From the NCBI GenBank assembly GCA_963784995.1, contig CAWATZ010000003.1, positions 2,356,001-2,420,000 on the forward strand: a stretch of 64,000 nucleotides of DNA. Direction: 5' to 3'. Under the pieces are notes generated by a model. The model had not been told where the DNA came from. It was given only the letters and a program-made list of their open reading frames with translations, and ran no database searches. Positions 39,003-46,744 of the stretch are shown here, piece after piece. This stretch comes from CAWATZ01 sp963784995. GTDB lineage: Bacteria; Planctomycetota; Planctomycetia; Gemmatales; Gemmataceae. The stretch's first letter is position 1. Every line of letters begins with the position of its first letter. The position numbers and the translations under genes were made by a program.

Positions 39003-39893
39003 ATGGCACAACAACCGACTCGCACCCGCCCGGCCTTCACGCTGATCGAGCTGCTGGTGGTGATTGCCATCATCGCCATCCTAATTGGCCTGCTCTTGCC
39101 TGCCGTGCAGAAGGTCCGCGAGGCCGCGGCCCGGGCGCAATGCAGCAACAACCTGAAACAGCTCGGCCTGGGCCTGATCAATTTCCACGACGCCAACAAC
39201 GGCTTTCCGCCCGCCAAGAAAACCAGTCCCGCTACCTCCTGGGTCCCCTTCGTCTTCCCCTACGTCGAACAAACGATTCTGTTCGAGCGCTACGACTTCA
39301 ACGTTGCCTACAACGTGGCGCCCAACGACGTCAATCCCGGCGGCCCCAACCAAACGGTGGTCAAGACCCTGCTCTGCCCCTCGGCGCCGTCCGGCCGGTT
39401 TGGCAGCAAAAAAATGGCGATCACCGACTATGACGCTGTCAACCAGGTGACACGCCCCAACCCGGCCGTCATCAACATGCCCCCTTCCGACGGCACCTTC
39501 CTGGGAGTGCTCGGCGAGAACCTCTACCGGCACATCACCGAGGTGACCGACGGCACCTCCAACACGATCCTGCTGGCGGAGTCGGCCGGTCGCAACCAGC
39601 ACTGGGTCATGGGCCGGATGACCTCGACCTCGGGGACAACGGGGGCCTGGGCCAATCCCGCGACGGAGATTGTGGTCTCCGGCTTCAACACTTCGACAAT
39701 GAAGGTCCCAGGCTCCTGCGGGGTCAATTGCACCAACGCCAACGAGATTTACGCCTTTCATCCCGCGGGGGCCAACATCCTCCTCGTGGATGGTTCCGTT
39801 CACGTGATCAAGGCCCAGACCGACGTCAACGTCGTGGTTGCCCTGATGACCCGTTCCCACGGCGACGTTGTGCCGCCCAATGCCTTTAATTGA
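39003..39893 (+). CDS. DUF1559 prepilin-like protein (copy 2)
   Basis: The 296-residue protein shows the prepilin-like start AFTLIELLVVIAIIAILIG and then SNNLKQLGLGLINFHDANNG. The middle section has WVPFVFPYVEQTILFERYDF and TDGTSNTILLAESAGRN. The C-terminus contains VNCTNANEIYAFHPAGANIL and DGSVHVIKAQTDVN. It is closely related to copies 3 and 4 throughout, so these three arose by tandem duplication. A GC-rich hairpin follows the gene. Confidence 0.9.
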   Translation: MAQQPTRTRPAFTLIELLVVIAIIAILIGLLLPAVQKVREAAARAQCSNNLKQLGLGLINFHDANNGFPPAKKTSPATSWVPFVFPYVEQTILFERYDFNVAYNVAPNDVNPGGPNQTVVKTLLCPSAPSGRFGSKKMAITDYDAVNQVTRPNPAVINMPPSDGTFLGVLGENLYRHITEVTDGTSNTILLAESAGRNQHWVMGRMTSTSGTTGAWANPATEIVVSGFNTSTMKVPGSCGVNCTNANEIYAFHPAGANILLVDGSVHVIKAQTDVNVVVALMTRSHGDVVPPNAFN

Positions 39894-39916
39894 GTCACGC
39901 TCTCCAGGAGCGTCCA

Positions 39917-39948
39917 TCCAGGCCCGTGGCTCACGCCCCACGGGCCTG
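39917..39948 (+). terminator. Hairpin after DUF1559 copy 2
   Basis: CCAGGCCCGTGG (39917-39928) pairs perfectly with CCACGGGCCTGG (39937-39948) across an 8-nt loop. A T-rich GTTGTTCCTT lies a few bases on. Confidence 0.6.
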
Positions 39949-40132
39949 GCCCCGTTGTTCCTTCCTGACCGCGCCGTCCCCGGCAACCCTCTCGCAAGCA
40001 AACATACCCAGCTCGTTCCGGAACCTCACAGGCCCACGAGACCTGGCCGCACGGCCAACACCATGGATTGTCTGCCCTATGATGAGAATTAATGATAAAT
40101 AATTAGAATATACACATTTATACCTAACCCCC

Positions 40133-40161
40133 TTGACATCGGTTAATGAAAGCGATCTCAT
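40133..40161 (+). promoter_or_regulatory. Promoter of DUF1559 copy 3
   Basis: TTGACA (40133-40138), 16-nt spacer, ATCTCAT (40155-40161). The AT-rich upstream block (40081-40130: ATGAGAATT, TACACAT, TATAC) resembles the block upstream of copy 4. The region 39949-40207 is otherwise gene-free. Confidence 0.55.
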
Positions 40162-40207
40162 GACAATAAGTTTTTGTCCATGCCATCCTTGAACGGGAGT
40201 CCGTCCA

Positions 40208-41128
40208 ATGATCGTACGGAGGTCCTTTCTCCTTCACAAAGACCGGAGAGGTTTCACGCTGATCGAGCTTTTGGTGGTGATCGCCATCATCGCTATCCTG
40301 ATCGGCCTGCTGTTACCGGCCGTGCAGAAGGTCCGCGAAGCCGCCGCGCAGGCGCAATGCACGAACAACTTGAAGCAGCTGGGCCTGGCCCTGATGAATT
40401 TCCACGATGCGCAGCAAGGCTTTCCGCCCGCCAAGCTCGACAATACCGCCCCGTACACCTACCCGACGACCTCCTGGACGCCGTTCATCCTCCCTTACAT
40501 TGAACAGACCGCGGTTTACCAGCGGTACAACTTCAACGTGGATTACAACGCGGCCCCCAACGACGTCAATCCCAGCGGCCCCATCCAGACCGTCATCAAG
40601 ACCTTCTTGTGCCCCTCGGCCCCGTCTGGCCGGCTGGGGAGCAAAAACGCGGCGATCCTGGACTACGACGCGACCAACCAGGTGACCCGTCCCAATTCGT
40701 TCGTCACCAACATGCCCGCGTCCGACGGCACGTTCCTTGGCGTCCTCGGCCACAACGTCTACCGGCGCATCACGGAGGTCACCGATGGGACCTCCAATAC
40801 GATCCTGCTCGCGGAGTCGGCCGGGCGGAACCAGACCTGGAAGATGGGGCAAATGACCTCGTCCTCGGGCCAGACCGGCGCCTGGGCCAACCCCGGGACG
40901 GAGATTGTCGTCACCGGCTTCAACATCGCAAGCAACTCGACTCTGGGTGCCTGCGCGGTCAATTGCACCAACGCCAACGAGATCTACGCCTTTCATCCCG
41001 GGGGGGCCAACATCCTCCTGACCGATGGGTCGGTTCACGTGGTCAAGGCCCAAACCGACATCAACGTGGTGATTGCCCTGATGACCCGCGCCCACGGCGA
41101 CGTTGTGCCGCCCGGTGCCTTTAATTGA
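40208..41128 (+). CDS. DUF1559 prepilin-like protein (copy 3)
   Basis: The 306-residue protein has GFTLIELLVVIAIIAILIG after a short basic leader, then TNNLKQLGLALMNFHDAQQG. It continues like copy 2: VEQ-like YIEQTAVYQRYNFNVDYN, TDGTSNTILLAESAGRN, and VNCTNANEIYAFHPGGANIL with DGSVHVVKAQTDIN. It has its own promoter and a strong terminator, so it is monocistronic. Confidence 0.9.
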   Translation: MIVRRSFLLHKDRRGFTLIELLVVIAIIAILIGLLLPAVQKVREAAAQAQCTNNLKQLGLALMNFHDAQQGFPPAKLDNTAPYTYPTTSWTPFILPYIEQTAVYQRYNFNVDYNAAPNDVNPSGPIQTVIKTFLCPSAPSGRLGSKNAAILDYDATNQVTRPNSFVTNMPASDGTFLGVLGHNVYRRITEVTDGTSNTILLAESAGRNQTWKMGQMTSSSGQTGAWANPGTEIVVTGFNIASNSTLGACAVNCTNANEIYAFHPGGANILLTDGSVHVVKAQTDINVVIALMTRAHGDVVPPGAFN

Positions 41129-41148
41129 GCAACGCGCGCCGGGAACGC

Positions 41149-41189
41149 AAAGCCAGGCTAGCGCCCACCGCCGCGCGGCCTGGCTTTTT
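41149..41189 (+). terminator. Intrinsic terminator after DUF1559 copy 3
   Basis: AAAGCCAGGC (41149-41158) pairs with GCCTGGCTTT (41178-41187) and the stem runs into a T5 tract. This is the best-formed intrinsic terminator in the window. The following stretch to 41388 holds no gene. Confidence 0.8.
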
Positions 41190-41388
41190 CGTCCTTTCCT
41201 GCCTCAGGCTGCCGAGGCTTTTCCTTGCAGGAACAAGCCCCTTTTCCTCTTTGCGAACCCTTCTCACGCGGTGAATCCAGTCCTTCACCGCCCGCCGCAC
41301 GACGCTGTACCAGGACAGCTGCGTTTTCCGCAGCAATGATGAGAAGTCATGACAATGATGAGAATGTACACATATACATGAAATACCC

Positions 41389-41417
41389 TTGACAGCCTGA
41401 AACGAAAGCGATCCCAT
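41389..41417 (+). promoter_or_regulatory. Promoter of DUF1559 copy 4
   Basis: TTGACA (41389-41394), 16-nt spacer, ATCCCAT (41411-41417). GAAAGCGATC spans the spacer end and the start of the -10 element here and also at copy 3. Confidence 0.55.
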
Positions 41418-41466
41418 ACAAGGATTACATCATCTCGGCACCACCTTTGAACTGGGAGTACGTCCA

Positions 41467-42363
41467 ATGATCCGAGAGGCCCGACATCTTCGCGGAGGCC
41501 ACCGGGGGTTCACGCTGATCGAGCTGCTGGTGGTCATTGCCATCATCGCCATCCTGATTGGCCTGCTGTTGCCGGCGATTCAGAAAGTCCGCGAATCGGC
41601 GGCGCGGACGCGATGCATCAACAACCTGAAGCAGCTCGGTCTGGGGTTGCTCCAGTACCACGACGCCAATGGGACCTTTCCCGCCTCCAAGGCGACCACT
41701 CCGGTAATAATCACCTGGGTTCCGTTCATCTTCCCCTACGTTGAACAGACAGCACTTTTCCAGCGTTACGACTTCACTTCGGACTGGAACGTCGCACCCA
41801 ACGACGTCAATCCCGGCGGCCCCGACCAGGTGGCCCTCCCGATTCTCCTCTGCCCGTCGGCGCTCCCGGGTCGCCTTGCGTCCAACAAGCGCGGGATCAC
41901 CGACTACGACGCGGTCAACTCGATCACCAATCCCGATGCGTACGTCACGACCATGCCCAAAAAGCCGGCCGACGTTGGGGTCATGGCCAACAATGCTTAT
42001 CGCCGGATCACCGACGTTACCGACGGCACCTCGAATACGCTCATTCTCGCGGAGTCGGCGGGCCGCAACGACAAATGGCAAATGGGGGCCAAGGTTGGGA
42101 CGGGGGCGACCGGAGCCTGGGCCAACCCGGCGACGGAGATTCACGTCACGGGCTTCGACATCGCGTCGGCGACGCTGCCAGGCGCCTGCGGGGTCAATTG
42201 CACCAACCAGAATGAGATTTATGCCTTTCATCCCGCCGGTGCCAACATCCTCATGACGGATGGATCGGTTCACATGCTCCTCGCGGGCACGAACATCAAT
42301 GCCGTGATCCCGGTGGTGACCCATGCGGATGCCGACGTGATTCCACCCAACACCGTCTATTGA
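41467..42363 (+). CDS. DUF1559 prepilin-like protein (copy 4)
   Basis: The 298-residue protein starts with a basic leader and GFTLIELLVVIAIIAILIG, followed by INNLKQLGLGLLQYHDANGT. It has TDGTSNTLILAESAGRNDK, VNCTNQNEIYAFHPAGANIL and MTDGSVHMLLAGTNIN. It is the most diverged of the tandem copies 2-4. Export and processing by a prepilin peptidase is expected, but none is in the window. Confidence 0.9.
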   Translation: MIREARHLRGGHRGFTLIELLVVIAIIAILIGLLLPAIQKVRESAARTRCINNLKQLGLGLLQYHDANGTFPASKATTPVIITWVPFIFPYVEQTALFQRYDFTSDWNVAPNDVNPGGPDQVALPILLCPSALPGRLASNKRGITDYDAVNSITNPDAYVTTMPKKPADVGVMANNAYRRITDVTDGTSNTLILAESAGRNDKWQMGAKVGTGATGAWANPATEIHVTGFDIASATLPGACGVNCTNQNEIYAFHPAGANILMTDGSVHMLLAGTNINAVIPVVTHADADVIPPNTVY

Positions 42364-42386
42364 GCAAGGCTCGCCAGGACTTCAAA

Positions 42387-42428
42387 GCCAGGCCACGTGG
42401 CCAGGTCCCGCACAGGCCTGGCGTTTTC
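42387..42428 (+). terminator. Hairpin terminator after DUF1559 copy 4
   Basis: GCCAGGCC (42387-42394) pairs with GGCCTGGC (42415-42422), and GTTTTCG follows. An inner hairpin GGCCACGTGGCC could compete. Confidence 0.6.
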
Positions 42429-42500
42429 GTTGTCCCCGAACCTCGAACCCTTGGGTGACCCTGGTGCAGGGAAGCAGGAAACCCCGTTTGAGTCCGAACG

Positions 42501-43118
42501 TCACGGGGCGGCCCCTGAACCTCCCTGCGGCACCCCACCCCCCGGCAGACCCGGAGGCACGTTGGGCGGACCGGCCGGCGGGGGCGCGCCAGGCAGCGGC
42601 ACCGGCCTGATGACTGCACCAGGCGGCGGCATGGCCGGGCCCGGAGGCGGTGGCAGTCCGGGCGGCAGCGGGCCGGGCGGACCCGGAAGCGGCGGCCGGG
42701 GCGGGGCATCGCCGATCGTCTTCGCTCGTTCCCGCAGCGGCAGCGCCTGCTGCAGCACGGCCTGCGGATCGTCCTGCTGCAAGGGCTGCAAGCAGTAGTG
42801 CAGCCGGCGAACGTCGCGCAGTTTGAACGGCAGCAGGTTCTCGCTGATGAAATCGATGCCCCCCCATTCGTAAAAGGGCGCCTTGACGTCCTCGACGACT
42901 TGCAGCGTGGTGTAGCGGTCGCGGATCAGCGTGAACTTGTACTTGCCGTAATAAACGAAGTGATCGTCGCAGGGCGTGAAGCCGATCGGTTGCGATAGCC
43001 CTTCGCGCAGCACCAGGGCACCGGGCGGATCCGAGGTGATGACAAAGCGGCGCTCGACGCAACCCAGGTTCCAGGTGGCCAGCAGCACGGCGGTGACTGC
43101 AACACGGAATCGCTTCAT
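42501..43118 (-). CDS. PEGA-domain lipoprotein with Pro/Gly-rich tail
   Basis: The 205-residue protein has a lipoprotein signal ending in a lipobox-like NLGC at residue 20. A PEGA domain follows (RRFVITSDPPGALVLREGLS, then GFTPCDDHFVYYGKYKFTLI). The last 70 residues are almost only Pro and Gly. PEGA domains are surface or cell-wall associated beta folds. The gene converges on DUF1559 copy 4. Confidence 0.75.
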   Translation of the reverse strand: MKRFRVAVTAVLLATWNLGCVERRFVITSDPPGALVLREGLSQPIGFTPCDDHFVYYGKYKFTLIRDRYTTLQVVEDVKAPFYEWGGIDFISENLLPFKLRDVRRLHYCLQPLQQDDPQAVLQQALPLRERAKTIGDAPPRPPLPGPPGPLPPGLPPPPGPAMPPPGAVIRPVPLPGAPPPAGPPNVPPGLPGGGVPQGGSGAAP

Positions 43119-43234
43119 GGAATTGGTCCCTGCCTGGCGCCGCCGGCCGGTCCGTCCCTGCGACCGCCTGTTCTGCCACGCAAACGAAGGGCCCCGTCAT
43201 AAGGACGCCGGGCAGCCGTGTCAAGAGCAGCCCG

Positions 43235-43324
43235 GCCGGAGCCGCGCACGCAGCGCAGCGGAGGAAGCGGCCCGTGTACCCCGCAGGGCCGCTTACTCCG
43301 CTGCGCTGCGTGCGCGGCTCGGCC
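43235..43324. repeat. Long imperfect inverted repeat
   Basis: GAGCCGCGCACGCAGCGCAG and its complement CTGCGCTGCGTGCGCGGCTC form the arms, extended inward by CGGAG and AAGCGGCCC with their partners. It lies in the divergent region between the PEGA lipoprotein and the phosphatase, upstream of both, so it is not a terminator for either. Confidence 0.8.
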
Positions 43325-43478
43325 AGTCAAAAGCGTGAAGAAAAATCCCGCAAGATTCCTCCTTGCGGCGCAGGCCATTTGGGTGGACAATTCGGCGAAG
43401 CGGCTTGCCCTGTGCAAGGCTGCTTCCAGGGTGTAGCATAAAGTAACGAACGAATTTGACACCTCGGGGTGATGTCCG

Positions 43479-44777
43479 GTGATCCGCTTCGATCAGATCG
43501 AGCAGGCCAGCTTGACGGACGTGGGCGTCCGACGCAGCCACAACCAGGACAACTACACGGTGCAGCTGGCTGCCGACGAGGAGCAATGGCAAAGCCGGGG
43601 CCATCTGTTCCTGGTGGCCGACGGCATGGGAGCGCACGCCGTTGGCGAGAAGGCCAGTGAACAGGCGGTCCGGGTCATCCCCCACGTCTACCTCAAGTAT
43701 GCCTCGCAAGGCCCGGCCAATGCCCTGCGCAAGGCGTTCACCGAGGCCAACGCCAGCATTCACGCCTTCGGCCAGGCCAACCGCGAATTCCGGGGCACGG
43801 GCACGACCGGCACGGCCCTGCTGCTCCGTCCGGACGAGGCCTGGATCGGCCACGTCGGCGATAGCCGGGTCTACCGCATCCGCGAGGGCCAGATCGAGCA
43901 GCTCAGCTACGACCACAGCCTGGTCTGGGAGTTTGCCCGGATGAAGGGGATCGATCCCGAGGACGTGCATGACATTCCCAGTAACGTGATTCACCGCTGT
44001 CTCGGTCCGGAGGCGAACGTCAAGGTGGACGTCGAGGGCCCCCATCCGCTGCGGCACGGCGACACGTTCCTGCTGTGCAGCGATGGCCTGAGCGGCCAGG
44101 TCAGCGACATGGAACTGGGTGCGGTGGCCAGTCTGCTGCCGCCGGCCGAGGCCTGCCGCTTCCTGGTGGACCTGGCCAACCTGCGTGGTGGGCCGGATAA
44201 CATCACGGTGATCATTGTCAAGGTCCCGGATGGGCCCCAGGCCAACGGCGTTGTCCGGGAACCGCGCTGGTCGCGGGCCCTGGTGCTGCCGCGTCTGCCC
44301 TGGTGGGTGCTGTCCCTGGGAGGCGGTGCCGTGCTCGCGGCCGGGGCCACCTACATGGCGGCCGCGGAGGTGCCGGGCACGCTGCTGGCCTTCGCGGTCG
44401 CAGCCGCCGCCATCCTCACCGGCCTTGTTGGTCTGTGGTGGCACTATCGGCAAGAGGGGATCGAGGCACCTCCTGATGAGGAACAACCCCGGCCACGCAT
44501 TCACCGCCGCCGCAGTTGCCGGCTGGAGAGTCACCTGGTCGAGAAACTGGTCCATGCCCTGGGTACGCTGAAGCAGCGTGCCGAGGAGAAGAAGGCCGAG
44601 CCCGACTGGAACGATTACCAGGCCCACCAGGCCCAGGGCCAGCAGCTGGCCACCAGCGGCGATCTGTCCGGGGCCTTCCGCGAGTACTGCCGGGCCATGC
44701 TGCCCTTGACCCGGGCGCTGCACAAATTGCGCAACAAGGAAGAGGTGTTCAAGCCGGTCTGGGACAAGAGCAACTGA
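43479..44777 (+). CDS. PP2C-family protein phosphatase with two TM helices
   Basis: From a GTG start, residues 1-255 are a PP2C Ser/Thr phosphatase: TDVGVRRSHNQDNY, FLVADGMG, WIGHVGDSRVYR, LLCSDGLSG and GGPDNITVIIVKV supply the metal-binding Asp residues. Two hydrophobic segments follow (WWVLSLGGGAVLAAGATYMA and LLAFAVAAAAILTGLVGLWW). The last 100 residues are a cytoplasmic helical tail (EKLVHALGTLKQRAEEKKAE). Such phosphatases oppose Ser/Thr kinases. The neighbouring zinc-ribbon membrane protein at 45010 may be functionally linked. Confidence 0.9.
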   Translation: MIRFDQIEQASLTDVGVRRSHNQDNYTVQLAADEEQWQSRGHLFLVADGMGAHAVGEKASEQAVRVIPHVYLKYASQGPANALRKAFTEANASIHAFGQANREFRGTGTTGTALLLRPDEAWIGHVGDSRVYRIREGQIEQLSYDHSLVWEFARMKGIDPEDVHDIPSNVIHRCLGPEANVKVDVEGPHPLRHGDTFLLCSDGLSGQVSDMELGAVASLLPPAEACRFLVDLANLRGGPDNITVIIVKVPDGPQANGVVREPRWSRALVLPRLPWWVLSLGGGAVLAAGATYMAAAEVPGTLLAFAVAAAAILTGLVGLWWHYRQEGIEAPPDEEQPRPRIHRRRSCRLESHLVEKLVHALGTLKQRAEEKKAEPDWNDYQAHQAQGQQLATSGDLSGAFREYCRAMLPLTRALHKLRNKEEVFKPVWDKSN

Positions 44778-44970
44778 GTTCGACGTTTGCCCTTTTTTGG
44801 AGTGCGGCAGTAGCTTTGCTCTGCCGCTTTTGTTTCTCTTGGTTTTCTTTCTTCTTTTGTTTTTTTGGACTGTGGGCGGAACAAGGGCAAAGCCAAAAAC
44901 AAAAGGCCAAACAAAAGCGGCAGAGCAAAGCTACTGCCGCACTCCAAAAAAGGGGACAAGAGCAACTGAG
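44761..44970. repeat. Palindromic element with flanking 18-bp direct repeats
   Basis: Perfect 45-bp inverted arms lie at 44791-44835 and 44909-44953, with a T-rich centre. GGGACAAGAGCAACTGAG occurs at 44761-44778 and again at 44953-44970, one copy on each side. The first copy contains the end of the phosphatase gene and its stop. This looks like an inserted element with duplication of the target. Confidence 0.85.
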
Positions 44971-45009
44971 CTTGGGGATCGATTTGCTTTCGTTTTCTGG
45001 AACAAAGGG

Positions 45010-46010
45010 ATGACCGTGGCCAGTTCGAGCGGCCTGCTGCCGCGCCTGTGGCGGGCCCTCCGGCCTGTCTCCCGAACCGTCGTGCCCTGTGCCGTTGCCT
45101 GTCCCGGCTGCGGCCAGACCTGGCACGGCTGGCGCAAGGAGCGCCATCAGGTGGTCTCCTGTCCGCGCTGTCAGCACCCCCTTTTCCTTCTGCCCAGCAG
45201 TCCCTTCGTCCCCGGAGCAGCCGGAGACGCTGCGACCGCAGAGAAGAGACGGCGTTCCTTCTGGGTGATGCCAGCCCTGGCGGGAGCCGGGACGCTGCTG
45301 CTGCTGGCGCTGCTGGTCCTGGCGGTGCTGCCGTATCTGCCGCGCCGGGACGCTTCCTCGACGGAGCCATCCCGGAAGATCGAAACGCGCATCGAATCGG
45401 GCCGGACTGCTCTGGCGGGGGGCGGCTTCCACCAGGCCGCGGTGGAACTGGGCGAGGTCTGCAAGCAGCTGCGGAAGCAGCCGGGCTTGCTCTCCCCAGC
45501 CCGGCACCGCGAGGTGGAACAATGGTATTGCCAGGCCGACCTGCTGGATCGGCTCCTGAGCCAATCGTTGCAGGAACTGCTGCATCAGGCCCAGGCCGCC
45601 GGCCGCGAAGAGGAGTGGCGCGTTCGCTTCCAGAGTGATTACCAGGGCAAGACTGTGGTGTTCGACGACCTGCTCCGGCGCGACGCGGAGGGCCGGCCGC
45701 AGCTGAGCTTCACCGCCGTCCGGTCGGGCGAGGTGGAGGGCGCCTGGCACTGGAGGAAGTCCGGCTGCTGGATCGGCTGCCGCTGGTTCAGCCGCAGCGC
45801 GTGCTGTTCGGGGCCCAGCTGGCCAGCTTTGCTCGCGAACCGGGCGGCCACTGGGTCATCCGCTTCGAGCCCAACAGCGGCGTGCTGCTGACCGATCCGG
45901 ATGCGTTCCGGGCCTGCGCCCCGCTCTTGCTGGACCGCGACCCGGACGTCGCCCGGGTGCTGGAGCGGCAGAAGGATTGGCTGGAGCAGCTGCCTTCGGT
46001 GACAAGGTGA
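45010..46010 (+). CDS. Zinc-ribbon, single-TM protein with a frameshift
   Basis: The N-terminus carries a zinc ribbon (AVACPGCGQTW ... VVSCPRCQHPL, about residues 28-62). One transmembrane helix (MPALAGAGTLLLLALLVLAVL) follows, then a helical domain (HREVEQWYCQADLLDRLLSQ). After RSGEVEG the written frame runs into unrelated sequence and stops at 45891. Restoring one base near 45740 gives LALEEVRLLDRLPLVQPQRV and joins to LFGAQLASFAREPGGHWVIR, ending at 46010 (333 residues). The stop lies in a GTGACAAG tandem repeat. Function unknown. Confidence 0.65.
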
Positions 46011-46072
46011 CAGGGTGACAAGGTGACAAGGTGACAGGTTTTCTTTCACCTTGTCACCTTGTCACCTTGTCA
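45998..46072. repeat. GGTGACAA tandem and inverted repeat between convergent genes
   Basis: GGTGACAA-type units are repeated about five times on one side (45998-46038). Their complements TTGTCACC are repeated about three times on the other (46045-46072). The stops of both neighbouring genes lie inside it. The RNA would form a long stem. Unit length is too short and spacer-free for a CRISPR array. Confidence 0.8.
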
Positions 46073-46479
46073 TCTTCTCCCGCGAGGGCCTCTTCGTGGA
46101 GCGCGCGCACGCACCCCACAAGCTCCGAAAGGGAAAAGGGTTTGGCCAGCACGCGGACGGCGTGGGGCGTCTGGAGGTTCTCGCCGCTGGCGCTGGCGGC
46201 CCCGGTCATGAGGCAGCAGCGCAGGGACGGTTTGAGCTGCTGCAGCGTTCGCAGAGTGGCAAAACCATCCAGGCCCAGCATGTGCAGGTCCACCAGGGCC
46301 ACGGTGATGGCTTCGGGATGAGTCCGCAGGATTTCAACGGCTTCCGCTCCGGAAGAGGCGAGGAAGACCCGGAAGCCACTGAATTGCAGGGCGGCGCTGA
46401 TGAAGCTCAGGACGACCGGCTCGTCGTCCACGGCCAGGACCGCAGGCGGCTGGGCTCCCCGATCAGATGCCGAATTCAT
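46054..46479 (-). CDS. Stand-alone response-regulator receiver protein
   Basis: The 141-residue protein is one receiver domain: VLAVDDEPVVLSF (acidic pocket), VALVDLHMLGLDG (phospho-acceptor Asp), CLMTGAAS (switch Thr) and RVLAKPFSL (conserved Lys). The ATG at 46479 has GGAGGG upstream; the longer frame to 46830 is not coding-like. The last residues (EDDKVTR) derive from the repeat. The stretch 46480-46744 holds no gene. Confidence 0.82.
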   Translation of the reverse strand: MNSASDRGAQPPAVLAVDDEPVVLSFISAALQFSGFRVFLASSGAEAVEILRTHPEAITVALVDLHMLGLDGFATLRTLQQLKPSLRCCLMTGAASASGENLQTPHAVRVLAKPFSLSELVGCVRALHEEALAGEDDKVTR

Positions 46480-46744
46480 GGCGATTCCCTCCGCAGGATC
46501 ACAAGGAGGACGCCAACCATACCCTTGCGGTACGGCGTGGACGGGACCCAATGGGGAGTGCGCGAATTGTACAAGGCGGGCTCGGCAATGGCAATCAGGA
46601 AAAAAAGTGCGCAGACAAGAAGCCGTCAGGTGGGCGAGGGATTTCCTTCCCGCGTCCGGCACCGAGGTGCCGGAAAGGGTCAGTGTCCGGAGTTGCTTCC
46701 AGGAAGCAAAGCCCCCACGAACACTTCCAGCGCCGAGGAGTTGC

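Noticed and set aside
45998..46072. Short repeats as a possible CRISPR array
   Set aside because: Units are about 8 nt, contiguous and in inverted halves with no spacers; no cas genes nearby.
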